From: Chaetoderma sp. LZ-2023a
Taxonomy: Eukaryota; Mollusca; Caudofoveata; Chaetodermatida; Chaetodermatidae
Direction of reading: 5' to 3'
DNA: 64,000 bases
Assembly: GCA_034401795.1 (NCBI GenBank)
Contig: CM067366.1
Location: 83,283,647 to 83,347,646 of the forward strand
Each line of letters begins with the position of its first letter. Positions within the stretch are counted from its first letter, which is position 1. Below, piece by piece: positions 23,420 to 35,130 of this stretch. A program made the position numbers and the translations under genes. A model generated the notes under the pieces. It was not told the origin of the DNA. It ran no database searches and saw only the letters and a list, made by a program, of their open reading frames with translations.

Positions 23420-23960
23420 GCAGAGTTTGAAACATCAATGAGATTATCACACGGTGATATTTCATCACCAATGCTCTTCACATGGTACCTCGCCACTGCG
23501 CTATCATCCGTTCGAGAACATTCTACAAGAGGAAACAAACCAATCACCATGGCAGCTATGGCGGAAGAGGTGGATTATTCAGATAATGTTGACTTTATTG
23601 ACGAGGAAAAGGATCCTCTTGATACACGACTTCTAATACCTGCAGAAAGTCTCAAGTCTGCAAATCTTTGTGTCGATGAAGCCATTACAGATTTAACTCA
23701 GGTATACATATCCGGCACCAAAGAAAATGATCATGGCGGCCCCACCCGTCGGTGCACTGAGAAGTGAAGGACGAGCACGATGTTAGACGTCCTTCCCTCT
23801 AGTTATATCGACATTGTCCCTTTGGAAGCTGTGGATTCGGGATTCTAATTTCTCCCATGAATTTGAAGATGCAACCATAAGCTGCTACATGTGCTTCCAT
23901 AACGCTATGCAATTGCAATAACTGGGAAGATACAAACGCCCCCTTTAACAAACTTCAAAG
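23420..23960 (+). pseudogene. LINE reverse transcriptase fragment (YADD family)
   Basis: The frame at 23,438-23,767 matches the 19.3-19.6 kb fragment: 'HGDISSPMLFTWYLATAL' is the QGD-SPxLF motif and YSDNVDF stands at the YADD box (second Asp changed to Asn). It ends with a frame break inside 'GGPTRRC'. A non-coding tail to about 23,960 keeps 'aactgggaagatacaaa' like the NNWAAP codons. It is inactive. Confidence 0.65.
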
Positions 23961-23976
23961 TAACTATTGAGCTAAG

Positions 23977-24028
23977 CAGCTGAATGTTTTGAACCTAGAT
24001 TGACTGGGTGCTATTGCTGCCTATTGAG

Positions 24029-24119
<91 letters not shown>

Positions 24120-24238
24120 TTGCTGCGGCTCTGCTGCCGCCGCTGCTGTTGATGTTTCTACTGGTGTTGCTGCTCTTCTTGCTGCCGCTGCTGCCGCTGC
24201 TGCCGCTGCTGCCGCTGCTGCTGCTACTGCTGCTGCTG

Positions 24239-24302
<64 letters not shown>

Positions 24303-24535
24303 ATTTTTGGTAACAAATAATTTTAGAAATTAAGAGCAACATGATCATGTGGAAAGCCTTTCTGAGCACCCAGTCAAATTAGTTTCAAAATATTCAACAG
24401 CTTACCTGTGTAGTTTTTGGAAATTGATAGTCAGAGTTTCAGAGATCGATCGATCCTAACACGAGCGAGGTGTGGGTGGAGCGTAGCTAGGGATGGACGG
24501 GGCATACCTAAAACCGGAAAGCTCCATTGATAGTT
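23977..24535 (+). mobile_element. Foldback element A with a microsatellite in the hairpin loop
   Basis: The left arm 'gactgggtgctattgctgcc' ends at 24,025 and the right arm starts at 'gagcacccagtcaaatta' (24,365). Between them lies a 270-bp CTA/CTG array plus about 60 bp. The right side continues perfectly through 'gatcgatcgatcc' to 'ccggaaagctccattga'. Confidence 0.75.
24030..24302. repeat. (CTA)n-(CTG/CCG)n-(CTA)n array
   Basis: Two long CTA blocks flank a GCTGCCGCTG-type middle part. All long frames (poly-Leu, poly-Thr, poly-Ser, poly-Val) are artefacts. Confidence 0.97.
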
Positions 24536-24689
24536 GTGTATCCATATTGTTCCCACATAGCAATGCATCGAGGGAGGCTTCATTTCACCACTGATTAGAT
24601 TATACCACACACGTGTGCTACATTACATGAGATTTCGAAATCATCACACTTAGTTCTCAAATCAGAATCATGTTCAGCAAAGGTATTGT

Positions 24690-25560
24690 TAGGTAAAAAG
24701 AAACCATTCTTTGTGCTTAGCATTACGAACCGGACTTAGCAGACGTCCAGCATCTATTGGCCGAAGTTGTGTTATACATATTATTTCAGATAGCGGTTTC
24801 CAGCAGCTGTTAATTGGGTATATGATTTCATATACAAATGTAATACCCGCGTGGCTCTTTCTATTAATGTTCTGGAAACATGTTCCCACTGAATGTCAGA
24901 GAAAAATAAAATATGTACATATTTTTAACTCTAATGCAAATCTCTTTGTCTTAACATCCACGAAATTAAAACCTCCTTCAAATATTTTATTATTGCAGGT
25001 TTGTCTTGAAACTAGACATGGTGTGTCCTCCCATAGAAAGTCCATAATGATTTTTTAGCTTCATTTTCAACATTCTTAGGCATATAAATTACGGATGCAA
25101 TATAGCATAATTTGCTATAGACCCAAAATTAATCCAGTCGAATTTTCTTTACTAATTTTTAATCCAGAAACATTTTGGAAGTCAGAGAGAATTTGGTCAA
25201 GTCTTCTAAAAGTTAAATACCAGCAAAAACTATAGCATCATCTGAATATAGTGGTATTTTGTGTGGTTGTGGGATCGCCTTGAATGCATGCACCATGATA
25301 ACCTTACTCATACATAATTGTTCCTCCGAAGGTTTCCATTGTAATGATAAATAACAACGGGGACAACACGCACCTTTGGCACACACATCGCTCTAGTATA
25401 ATAGGTGCAGTTAAATAAGTATTAATATTTACTACTAATATCATTGAATATGTATCCATTTAACAAAATTAGGGCCTAATCAAATGTTCACGAGAGACTT
25501 AAAAAGAAACCTCCAGTGCAATATATCAAAAGCATTTTCCTTATCCTATCCCTGTATTGT
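24690..25560 (-). pseudogene. Tx1/L1-like LINE reverse transcriptase fragment
   Basis: On the minus strand I read, with many breaks, a VPKVRVVPVV segment in the place of the SPLLF motif, the box 'PLYSDDAIVF' (25,240-25,270 region), and 'FEGGFNFVDVKTKRFALEL' (about 24,920-24,985). This last block matches the region after the thumb in the LINE at 29.3-29.6 kb (NSGLDLVHIPTKCASLKLKF). The YSDD box is the one used by that same element, so this is probably an older relative. No intact frame remains. Confidence 0.5.
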
Positions 25561-25749
25561 ATCATCAAAGACAGAGTTCATAGAACTAATGCTTGACAAT
25601 AATAAAAACTACATACTTGCGGGTGCCTAGTGATGTAGCAGAAGAGATCTAAAAAACGTAAAAGTAAAAGTATCTGGAATGTACACCATCAATTCCAGTC
25701 AATTCGTGTGGTTGTGAGTTCAAAGCTGATCCGGTGAAAGAGGATTTTT

Positions 25750-25836
25750 GTCCTCTGGATGGTGGGACATCGGGTAGAGCACTCGGCTCCCAAACGCTAG
25801 GTGGAAGGTGCCAGAGAATTGCAAGGTTCGAACCAT
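25750..25836 (+). mobile_element. tRNA-related SINE head
   Basis: The segment 'gacatcgggtagagcactcg' followed by 'gctccc' resembles the A box and anticodon arm of a tRNA. The palindromic B box GGTTCGAACC lies at 25,825-25,834. The spacing fits an internal RNA polymerase III promoter. It is not a functional tRNA because the ends do not pair into an acceptor stem. The SINE tail was not delimited. Confidence 0.5.
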
Positions 25837-25839
25837 ACA

Positions 25840-26339
25840 TACATTATTATGACCAGTTTCTGAACAGGCCGGGTAATTGATTTTGTAGCCGACAAAACGC
25901 GAGTATTTAAACGCAAACGTTTTGTCAGCAGTACAGTGAACAATAGCAAATATCGCCTCTGCAAATTAATCTTTCTCTTTACTTGGCGAGAACGTTTCTG
26001 AAAATGTCCGTGATCTCTTGCGGCCTGAGTAAACAATACCAAACAACGCTGCTATTTTGAAAAAATGATCTGTGTTTACATAGAGATACTGATTCCAATA
26101 TTACCCCGGGTCGTTTGCAATTCAAACAATACAATGATCATAATATAATACTGGCCATTAAAAACATCCGAAACGACTGGAAGCAGCAGTCAGATAAGGC
26201 AGCAACCGCTTTCAATCAAGGGATGCCCGTATTTAAGCGTTAATATATATACATTAAAAATCTATTCTTAAAGATGTTACACAAAATGATACAGATGGGA
26301 TTTAAAACATTACAACATTACATTATTTCCATACTCGGC
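25840..26339. other. No gene seen
   Basis: Non-coding. Nothing recognised apart from a short 'aacgctgctattttg' word shared with repeat D. Confidence 0.4.
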
Positions 26340-26620
26340 AAACTAAGGACATTTTTAATCATCAAGGTGACGTTTTAAAACCATTCTATGGCGAAGTAGA
26401 CCAAAACCCTGTCTCTTCAGTGGTATTGAGGAATGTTAATTTCGATTTGGAGGCCAAGAGAAGACCATTTTTGAAAACTTACCAGTTGAATGACTGCATC
26501 GACAACCGAGCCAGCCACTCCAGTGCTAAATTTCCAAAATATTCTCCTCTCGGCCCACAAATGGTCACTTAATCAGCAAATATTTTGACATTCCTTAACA
26601 AATCCTGCCATTAAAGGGTT
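26340..26620 (+). mobile_element. Foldback element B, full copy
   Basis: From 'aaactaaggacatttttaatc' through 'ggccaagagaagaccat', the core 'accagttgaatgactgcatc' facing 'gagccagccactccagtg', to 'ccattaaagggttaa'. Confidence 0.75.
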
Positions 26621-26693
26621 AATAGTCAGATTTTCTTTTTCAACTAATATTAATTTAAACTCATCTGGTACTTCAATACAGGATCTGTGGTGT

Positions 26694-27560
26694 TCATAAA
26701 TTAAAAATTATCCCGTTCATAGGTGATAATTCTACTAAGTTGGTTACACACCATGTATATTTAAACCTTTCAATCTTCGCTTTCTTCATCAACCAAAAAA
26801 GTTCTCCTTGATGGAAAATTAGCATACTGGCGCGAAAAATCGCTTTCAGTGAAACTAAGCTGTTCATCTTATCATGGCCCAGTACCTTAGCACATCTATA
26901 TTTCCAAATTATCCAAACCGCAATTGTAACAAGACAAATTAGGACATCTTGCAGGCTGTTTGTAAGATGCATTTGTACATGTTTAAAATCTCTAAATAAA
27001 ATAATATTAGCTGTCAATTTCATGTGACTGATCCCGAAATCCTTTAAACTGTGTCTATGTGATTCCAGAACTCAAGAATGACTGAGCCTTTAAGGAATAA
27101 GTGCTCGATTGTTCCCTCTTGTGATTCACAAAGAGGACATCGATTACTGGTTGTGACATGACATTTTTGTAATGGATGACCAACCCAAATTCTGCGATTC
27201 TGCTTTATATGGTATAGAGGGCAGGTGTACATTTTTTCAGACAGTTTTCTATTCAAAGGGTTTATAACATGTTGTAAGTATGGGATTGTCTTGTGGGAGT
27301 CATGACCCTGCCGGATGTCTTATATTTCCGAGTAAGTCCCGAAGAAATTATACTTTGAAAACACCAGGTGAGCAAATGGACCAGTTGGCATTTTATACGT
27401 TATATTTAACTTAGTAATTACATCAGCAGTGCTGATGATGTTAAATTTCCAGTAAATGGATGATGTGTGAATTTAGCACACTGAAACTTGTTGGATAAAG
27501 TTTTATAATCATAACTGAAATAGTCGAATTGATTAGAATAGATCCCATGGTTCTGAGTTG
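26694..27560 (-). pseudogene. LINE ORF2 C-terminal Cys/His region
   Basis: Resumes after the inserted segment with KTLSNKFQCAKF, shifts frame, then runs ITKLNITYKMPTGPF. The 27,256-27,044 frame ends in CPLCESQEGTIEHLFL, a C-x2-C-x8-H motif like the zinc-binding domain at the end of many LINE ORF2 proteins. The last frame (27,023-26,694) includes IAVWIIWKYRCAKV. It has a terminal stop but four breaks in total. Confidence 0.65.
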
Positions 27561-27579
27561 ATGTGTATTTGGAAATAGT

Positions 27580-28800
27580 TTAGATGAAAGTTGTGGCTGT
27601 GCAGTCGGCACACACTTTTATAATATTCAGCAGTCGTTTGGATCAATAGTTTAGAAAATAATCGAAGCATAATAATCAGTGGAATCGAACATGACAAATG
27701 GACTTAGTTGATGATGTAGGCAATCTAGATTCTCACATGAGAATGAAACAACATCAGCTGGCAATGAGAACATACAGCTCGTGTGCCTATTCACCCTAGC
27801 ATCCTACAGGCTTATCCATCAGTAGGCAATGGACAGGTCATGGACATTGTAGCGTCCTGTAGGAATTATTAACATAATCGAAATTTGTATATCAACTATA
27901 TGTCACTCATACAATGGCATGCAACAACAACACATTCTGTAATGTTGTTAGTTAGCTGACAGATCGCATCAAATCAGAACCAGTTACCACCACTTTGTCT
28001 GTGTGAGGCATCATCTCCATAGAAGAATAGCACAGAGTTTGATTGGTCAGAATGACATCACGATCAATGAGCGTCGATCAAACTCTGTAGCAAAGAATTA
28101 TATAGAATAGGTTTTGTAGTTAACATCGAAATGCAAGCGATCGTAGATTGGTTAGAACGACCAACATTTGTTGGATAGGAACTTCTAGGAAGGGATAAGC
28201 AGAAGTTGATTGATGGACTGATTGTCCGGGCCAATCAAGCTGTGCTTATAACGTACCTAGAAGAATCATTAAAACGGATTCCGCAAGAATCTCATTATCT
28301 AGATATGTATAGAACCTAAGAATCAGAGATTCTGAGGACTATACTAGATACACTTTCAGTTATAGAAAGGGAATCAATCCACCATCTCGATTCACTGAAC
28401 ATATCGTTGATGTTCAGTTTTTGTAAGTAGCTATAGAATAGCAGTAGGAACTTACTTGTTTTGTACCAGTAGGTACTAGTCTGTTGTTTGAGCGATATTG
28501 CTCCAATCTAAATTACCGTGTAAAATTCTGTACAGTTAGCTTTAATAAACACATCATCTTACGTTTATGTGAGACAATAGTTTGGTTTACTCTATCCAGT
28601 AGCAAGTAGCATTAGGAATCTGAGCACTGAGTCGGAAGCAACATCCGATCCTTGCCTGATCTTCTTAGTCAGAATAGGCCCAGCAGTCTTATAATAAATA
28701 TCGTCATCATCATCTTCTCGACGAGGCGAGCCAGACTGTCCTGAATCCTTCTCTGCCATCGGCTATCCAGTTGTCGCAGCAACCATTACATCATAGGCTT
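27580..28800. other. Foreign segment inserted in the LINE
   Basis: About 1.2 kb with no LINE reading, no ORF above 60 codons, and different texture: 'ttgattggtcagaatgacat', 'tatatagaatagg', and an AATAAA at 28,543. It starts and ends where LINE homology stops. The part from about 27,847 (tgtagcgtcc) to about 28,575 (gtgagaca) has LTR-like TG/CA limits with a poly(A)-signal-like word near its end, so a solo LTR is possible. I could not confirm a target duplication. Confidence 0.3.
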
Positions 28801-29237
28801 GCTGATAGCGAAGCGGGACCACCAAAGTAATCTTGAGTCAGAACACAGAGATCCAAAATCTGCAATGTGTCATTCCAAACAGCAACAGCTTTTGGTGTTT
28901 TAGCGTGATTTTGTATCAGAACTATATACCAGTCATGGGAACTCATATGACATTTGAATACATTTTCATTGTAAAGCAAATTGAGTGGAGTTATTTTCTG
29001 TTTGCTAGTGGAATTTTGTAATTTAAACCAATCCGGAGGAACTGCCTTCCTAATTTGAATTAAGAATCTCTGAGCGTCGATGGTTCTCAGCTTGCATTTC
29101 TCTGATAGGGTCTGCCTGGGAACCCACGCTCGGGAATCAAGTGTAATCACATCTGTTAAGTGCTGGATCCCATTAGTTGCTAATGATGGGAAATAAAGAG
29201 CTCTATTGGACAGGGTAATGTTATCATTTCCCCACAA
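28791..29237 (-). pseudogene. LINE ORF2 post-RT region
   Basis: A 148-codon frame out of phase with the RT by one shift at about 29,245. Contains LTDVITLDSRAWVPRQTL and AVAVWNDTLQIL, typical of the helical region after the RT in Tx1-type proteins as I recall them. It ends where the inserted segment starts (TQDYFGG, near 28,815). Confidence 0.6.
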
Positions 29238-29258
29238 GTGTTGGTTTAAAGCATCTCC

Positions 29259-30865
29259 TCATGTCAATGGCGATTGAGTGGTTTTAGAAAACATACTTAA
29301 TGCCTTGCGTAAGTCCTGATATATCCCAGGAATCCTCCGAATATTTGCGGGTGGCGTGTTTGAAAAGAAGATACTTGCAACTGGAAATGGCCCTATGTAA
29401 CTTTGGAGTAATTTGCGTGAAACGGTTGTCCAAGGCGACTCTTCATAAAGTAATTCATAAAGAAATTTCAGTTTTAAAGACGCACATTTCGTTGGTATGT
29501 GAACTAAATCTAACCCGCTATTTTGTTTTTTGTTCACACACACAGCCTGTGATACAAGGTTAGTTTTATCTTTCCATAAATATGCAAGAATTAATTGACT
29601 AATTTCAGTTTCTACATATTTTGGCATATGTACAACTGAGGCTGTATACCACAGCCCGGACATTGGCAAATTATTAATGACAAAGGTTCTTCCAAAAATT
29701 GACAAATGACGCCGCCTCCAACCTGCTAGAATATGTTTCACTTTAGTAAGGCGATATGTCCAGTTCGTTGAGGGACCCTTTTTCCTATTGAAGTAAATTC
29801 CCAACACTTTAATATTGTTGTCTGACCACTTTATTCCCATCACGTCATCATTTCGGGAATTCCACTCACTAACAAACAAACCAACGGATTTATCCTTATT
29901 TATTTTTAGGCCAGATGCTTTCTTAAATTCAACCAGTGTCCTTTCTAGGCGACTAAAATCATAATTATCTCCTATGAATACTGTGGTATCATCAGAATAT
30001 TGTGAAACCTTCAAGGGTCTTACAATACCTGGTATGACAATTCCTTTGAATGTTTTATCTTCACGTATAGTTGCCCCAAATGAATCCATGGCAAGCACAA
30101 ATAACAAGGGTGACAATGAACATCCCTCCCTGTCGAACGCCACGCTTCAAAATTACAGGGTCTGTTAAATGATTATTGACCAAATATCGACTAGTTATAT
30201 AACTATACAATATCGTGACCCATTTAATAAAATTTTCCCCTAAGCCAATACAAAGTAAAGACTTAAAAAGAAAATCCCACTCTAGAAGGTCAAATGGTAT
30301 TTTGTCTTTCTCCACTAAATTAATTAAATCCCGTATAAGAAAGACGTTTGTTAAAATGCTTCTGCCTGGAATACCACAGGTCTGATCAGCGTCAATCACT
30401 TCCTCCAAAACTCTGCTTAGTTTTAGTGACAGAGCTCTAGAAATTATTTTATAATCCACACACACCAGAGATATTGGTCGGTAATTTCTCAAATCTTCCC
30501 TTTCACCTTTCTTATAAAGTATTCGAACGTATGCCTGAGACATGGAAGCGGGAAGGTAGCCAATTTCCAAAAGTTCATGTACGACCTGCAGCAATGATCA
30601 CACATTACATGGCATGAATCCGGCAACGTTTTCTTTATGTTACCTAAAACATTTGCAGCTGCTGCAGCATCACATCCTTCAGACGAATAGAGACAGCTCT
30701 TGTTATATCAGCTGTTGAATCAAGATTTATACCATCATTTGATTTTACACGTCTAATAATCTTTTCTATGCTCCTATCTTTTTCCAAACTGCAGAAAGAC
30801 TTTGTGGGTTTTTCACCCTCAGCCTGCATCTGAGCTCGTGACCGAATTTTGGCACCTTCAAACAT
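29259..30865 (-). pseudogene. LINE ORF2 reverse transcriptase
   Basis: Read in three frames. The part at 30,865-30,644 (GEKPTKSFCSLEK) is the linker before the RT. The next, 30,594-30,061, has NYRPISLVCVDYKI, GIPGRS and GVRQGG. The part from 30,143 has SLSPLLFVLAMD and the catalytic QYSDDTTVF box (YSDD rather than YADD), then SGLKINKDKS and VLGIYF. About 50 codons normally found before the NYRPIS block are missing around 30,600-30,640, and the motif around the first catalytic Asp is shortened to IPFDLLEWDF. The frameshift at about 30,130 splits the RxGxxQG and SPLLF motifs. The enzyme would copy the element RNA at the nicked target; this copy cannot. Confidence 0.8.
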
Positions 30866-30951
30866 ATACTTATCTAACTCATTTATTTTGTTCCTTGTTT
30901 GAATTAAAGGTCGCTATAGCCTTCTTCTCCGTTATTTACATTATTGGCGGT

Positions 30952-31896
30952 TCATAATAAAAGTTTATCCAACGCTTTCCTGTGCCTTCGTCTATCTCTT
31001 GCTAATTTATTAGCATACGGCCGTGAAATGTGAGCCAGATTATTTTTACCCTCCTCCCACCATTGAATCAAATTTTCATATGAGTCCTTTTTCCCGAGCC
31101 AATAATGCCAAAAGTGTTGGATAAGCTGATAATATTTAGCATCATGAAGGAGTGAGTTATTAAATTTCCAATATCCATTCCCTTGCTTAATCCAGTCCGC
31201 CTTATCTAAGGTAATACACAGCATGTTGTGATCCGAGAATGCCACAGGTACAGTTTTTGTCCGAGTTAGTTTACCTTTAAACGACACCTGCAAATAAATC
31301 CTGTCTATTCTTGATGCAACATGCCCATCACGTGGATACCAAGTGAACTGTTTTCCATCAGGATTCAACAGCCGATAACTGTCGAATAAGCATACTCGAT
31401 CACATAGCTGGTTCAACTCCTTGTGGGATGTGTCAGCATAAATAGTTGAAGACCGTCTATCTGTATTTGCATCTAAAATACAGTTAAAATCTCCTCCTAG
31501 TACTAAATTTTCCGTCCCTTCATGTATAATTGTCGATAATTCTTTTAGAAAAGCATGCCGAGGACCATGTAAAGTTGGTGCATAAATACACATAATATTT
31601 AAAACTGAGTCAGAAATATTTAATGATATTTTCACCCAACATGATGATACGACATTAGCATATTTAAGGCACCTGGGAAGAATAAGAATAGCAACTCCTG
31701 CACTATTCTCGGTTGATAACGAAAAGTACAATTCGCCTTTGAGGAACTGTTTAAATGAATTATATACTTCAGGATTGTGAATTTTAGTTTCCTGAAGTAA
31801 TGATATGTCTGTCTTTTGCTTTTCAAGTTCTTCCAACAAAGACCTTTGCTTTAATTCTGTATTCAAACCCCTACAATTTAAGGTGCTAAAAATCAT
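30952..31896 (-). pseudogene. LINE ORF2 N-terminus: APE-type endonuclease
   Basis: The domain is uninterrupted and starts at the ATG at 31,896 (MIFSTLNCRGLN), which fits the usual ORF2 start; an in-frame ATG further upstream would overlap ORF1 and is less likely. Motifs: the first catalytic Asn in LNCRGLN, the Glu in LLQETK, YAPT, the Asp-x-Asn pair in GGDFNCILD, FTWYPRDG with SRIDRIYL, and the SDH of FSDHNML. This enzyme nicks target DNA so that the 3' OH primes reverse transcription. All catalytic residues look intact. The frame ends in TAA at 30,952, before the RT, so ORF2 as a whole is broken. Confidence 0.8.
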
Positions 31897-31936
31897 AATA
31901 AGTAGGGTAATATACAACACCGCTACAATGGCAAAT

Positions 31937-33321
31937 CTAATTAGATTTTGGTTTTTTACTGCCATTATTTCGTTTTTTAGCCCATTTACCCAGCTTACTG
32001 TTAAAATCATGATTACTCAGCTGAACAATTTCCAAATGCCCGTACTTGGAGGCATCAGAACCACACCTTAAATGTCTATAGTGTACCCCTTTCGCTGTTA
32101 TATAGGGAACGAGCGTTTCACCATCATCTGAACGATACATGACCATTTCATTGGTCGTATGTGAAGTGACTGAGTATTCTGACCCAGCCAATGACATATT
32201 GTCATCCTCAATATCCTCATCCCCCACATCACTTTCAGATCCAGAATCAATTTGATGACGTTTAATTCCTTCAGCGCCATTATTAATAGGGGTATCCATA
32301 GCATCCATCATTGAAATACCTCCACCTATTGCGCCTTTCTCAGGGCTGTGGTTAATGCTACTTATGCCCGAGATTTGACTTAAACGAAGTGAGGGGGGGG
32401 GGAGAAATCTTCCTCTAAATTTATTTTGCCCACATCTCAAACTCTCTGACTGAGTAAACTCAATGTCACTCACATTCTCGCCATCTACTGCTTGACTTTC
32501 TCTAGCATCAACTGGAGTTAAACCAATCCCTTCTTCTAAAATTTCTATTTCATCATTAGGCTCAGTTCTTGCTACCGCTGCACACGACATTAATGGCAAA
32601 TGCACATCAGCTACAACTGGAATTGGCGTTGTAATTGGTGGTGAAATTTCCTTATCCCTTATCAGCTCAGGGGGGTTTTCAACTGATCCACCGTTTTGAG
32701 GTTGCTTTGATGCAGTGGAATTGGCCATCTTATTAGGGCATCGCCATTTAAAATGCTCAGTAGAACCGCATATAAGGCACTTGTTTTTCTGTGGACAATC
32801 TCCTGCTAGATGGGTAGTACTTGAACAAATGCGGCATTCCTTAACTTGTCCCCTGTACCATAAGGGAAGGATGAAAATTCCATCAATGGACAATTTATTA
32901 GGTAACGGTTTATCCACTTTATCGAAATAAACTAGCCTAACTCCAGTCTCTAGCGTCCTGTCAAATCGATACGTCTCTCTCTCTCTCCACCTTCAGAATC
33001 TTCCCATACTGGCTGAGCTCAGATGTTAGCCGCTGATTAGGGATCTCCAAAGGCGCTTTAATCTTCACCACCGCCATCAATTTCTTCAACTCCACAAACC
33101 TCTCCCCTAACAGTCAAATCGTTTGCTAATAGCTTCTCCTTTGCCTGTTCATTGGCCAAAGTGATGTTCCATATATTACGAGTAATATTAATAAGGCCCT
33201 TTAACACCATAGGGCCAGCGCCGACGATATCTTTTAAGCCATGATAAACGTCTATGGCTTATACTTCCAACCCTCTTGTGGTTATTTTCAAACTTAACGT
33301 CCGTTTATATTTAGATGACAT
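31937..33321 (-). pseudogene. LINE ORF1, zinc-knuckle nucleic-acid-binding protein
   Basis: Starts at the ATG at 33,321 (MSSKYKRTLSLKITT...), has a TAA after about 21 codons, and changes frame twice, once at a (GA)n run near 32,975-32,990. The long frame from 32,917 holds two CCHC knuckles: CRICSSTTHLAGDC and CLICGSTEHFKWRC, both C-x2-C-x4-H-x4-C. A low-complexity acidic, Ser/Asn-rich part follows, then a short basic C-terminus (KWAKKRNNGSKKPK). Such ORF1 proteins bind the element RNA and form the RNP needed for retrotransposition (family knowledge). The start is supported by the copy at 48,301, which shares the same opening residues. Confidence 0.75.
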
Positions 33322-33777
33322 TTCTAATGACGTTATAACAGCAGCGCGCCAGACCACCTTTAAAACCACGCGTCTGCATGTAAGTCACACTAACACAGGT
33401 GAACGAAAAGCCGCCTATACAAACAGGCCAGGCTAATGCAGTTTTCAAAGGCAACCAACATAAAAGGCGCCTTTACCGACGTGAAAGGAGGCGGCGGACA
33501 AGCGCAAATAAAGGAGGACAACGTACAGCTGGACAAGCAAGGCCGAAACAGCAGCGACAGCCAACAATGGCTAGCGCTTTAAAACAAGCGAGCAACAAGC
33601 TTGAAATACTTCGCTGCAAAATACGACCTTCAACATCAAAATCTCCCCAAAATAAATACAACAAAATCAACGTATATACACTTATAAAGAACCAAGACAA
33701 AAATAAAGCATATAGGCGTAGTAGAATTCGTCTTAAATCGAGGTTAATAGCAGAGCCAAATCAGTACAACTTCAATG

Positions 33778-33778
<1 letters not shown>

Positions 33779-33857
<79 letters not shown>

Positions 33858-33872
33858 CCCACATCCTCTACG

Positions 33873-33964
<92 letters not shown>

Positions 33965-34056
33965 GCGGCTACTGCTAGTACTATTGCTACTGCTCTACAA
34001 CTACTATTGCGACTACCACAGCTACTTCCACTGGTACTACTACCTTTAACAACAAC

Positions 34057-34089
<33 letters not shown>

Positions 34090-34090
34090 C
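33779..34090. repeat. (CTA)n and (AAT)n compound array
   Basis: Long ACT/CTA runs split by 'cccacatcctctacgac', then degenerate triplets, then AAT/ATA units. It borders the 5' end of the LINE, so the LINE may have inserted next to it or the array may have grown from its 5' end. Confidence 0.95.
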
Positions 34091-34322
34091 AATTTCAAAA
34101 GACTGCTTACCAATTTCCATCCGCGCTAGTTGTACTTCGCATTACAGGAATAATTTCTCGGCAACCAATTGATTTGTTTTGTCGAACAATATATACTTTT
34201 GATCCACAGATATAATAGCAAAGGCGTGCATATAACGACCGCCTTAGACAGTCCTAAGATATGCACATTAACGCTTGCATGGTGGATGATGTAAAAACGT
34301 TAGGTTCAACAAAGAATATATT

Positions 34323-34780
34323 TTGGAACGCGGCGATGGCGGTTCTTCAAGACAGGTGATTCATCGAGCACCTGCCTCCTCCAATTACCATTTTGCGGCA
34401 CCTAGAAGACAGGTATTACTCTCGAATAAGTGTTTCCCCTTATCTCACCTTGGTCTATATGAGAGGTCGGTCTACCATGAACAAGTTTATATCCATCACC
34501 GAGGAGACGTGGTACTACTGCGCCTCAGCTGGATATCTGCTCGCTTCAGACATAAAATTCCTGATTTAACTGTCACGAGATATTCTATTCATAGACACAC
34601 CTTTTTCTATCTCATGCCTAGACAGGGTAAATTTTTCTCAATGGAAAGCGAAACGTTTCATGCTTATCGTAATAAGGTTATATACCAATACTCAGATGTG
34701 ACTGATTCTTCAATATCAGTAGTGGCCGTTTGTACGACGGATCACATTTCACCGCAGTGTAATATATGGTTTTCTAAAGG
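34323..34780 (+). CDS. Possible exon, unrecognised (about 150 codons)
   Basis: An open frame of about 150 non-repeat codons before it enters a microsatellite. The non-repeat part ends at CTAAAG|GTATGT, a near-perfect splice donor. Composition is mixed, with several Tyr, His and Arg. No domain is recognised, and no ATG starts it (the frame opens with TTG), so an internal exon would be the natural model. A competing 58-codon plus frame in the same DNA looks equally protein-like, which lowers confidence. Confidence 0.25.
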
Positions 34781-35037
34781 TATGTATGTATCTTTGTATG
34801 CGCGTGTGTGCATATGGAATGATGTGTGTGCGTGTGCGCGCGCGCACGCGAGAGCATGGACCGGTGAGTGGATGGGCGGGTGGGTGGGTGCGCACGCGTG
34901 TGTGCGTGTGTGTACGTAGTAAGAGTACATGCTAGCATGTGAGTATGTTTATTTTTTTTATCCCCATGCGTTAGTCCATGCGTGCGTTCCTCCCGTTGTT
35001 GTATTCGTTCTTCAATGTGTATGTGCATGTGTGTGAG

Positions 35038-35117
<80 letters not shown>

Positions 35118-35130
35118 TGTGTGCGTGCAT
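34781..35130. repeat. GT/GTGC-type microsatellite block
   Basis: GTATGT and GTGTGC words, then GGGTGGGTGC, then a nearly pure (GTGC)n array at 35,038-35,125. The ARTHART or RACV frames are artefacts. Confidence 0.9.

Larger units (their letters stand above)
26640..33770 (-). mobile_element. Tx1/L1-like non-LTR retrotransposon, nearly full length, dead
   Basis: Element of about 7.1 kb on the minus strand. Order from its 5' end: a 5' UTR (33.77-33.32 kb), ORF1 with zinc knuckles (33.32-31.94), and ORF2 starting about 40 bp later with an APE endonuclease (31.90-30.95), an RT (30.6-29.26), a post-RT region (29.24-28.79), an inserted foreign segment (28.80-27.58), and a C-terminal Cys/His motif (27.56-26.69). 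At least six frame breaks and two internal deletions make it inactive. A second copy of its ORF1 start lies at 48,301. Clade assignment is from motifs only. Confidence 0.8.

Noticed and set aside
25750-25836. A functional tRNA gene
   Set aside because: A and B boxes are present but the ends do not form an acceptor stem and the spacing has drifted. A SINE head is the better call.
33399-34049. 216-codon plus frame ending in poly-Tyr and poly-Thr
   Set aside because: The first half overlaps the LINE 5' UTR on the other strand and the rest is the CTA array.
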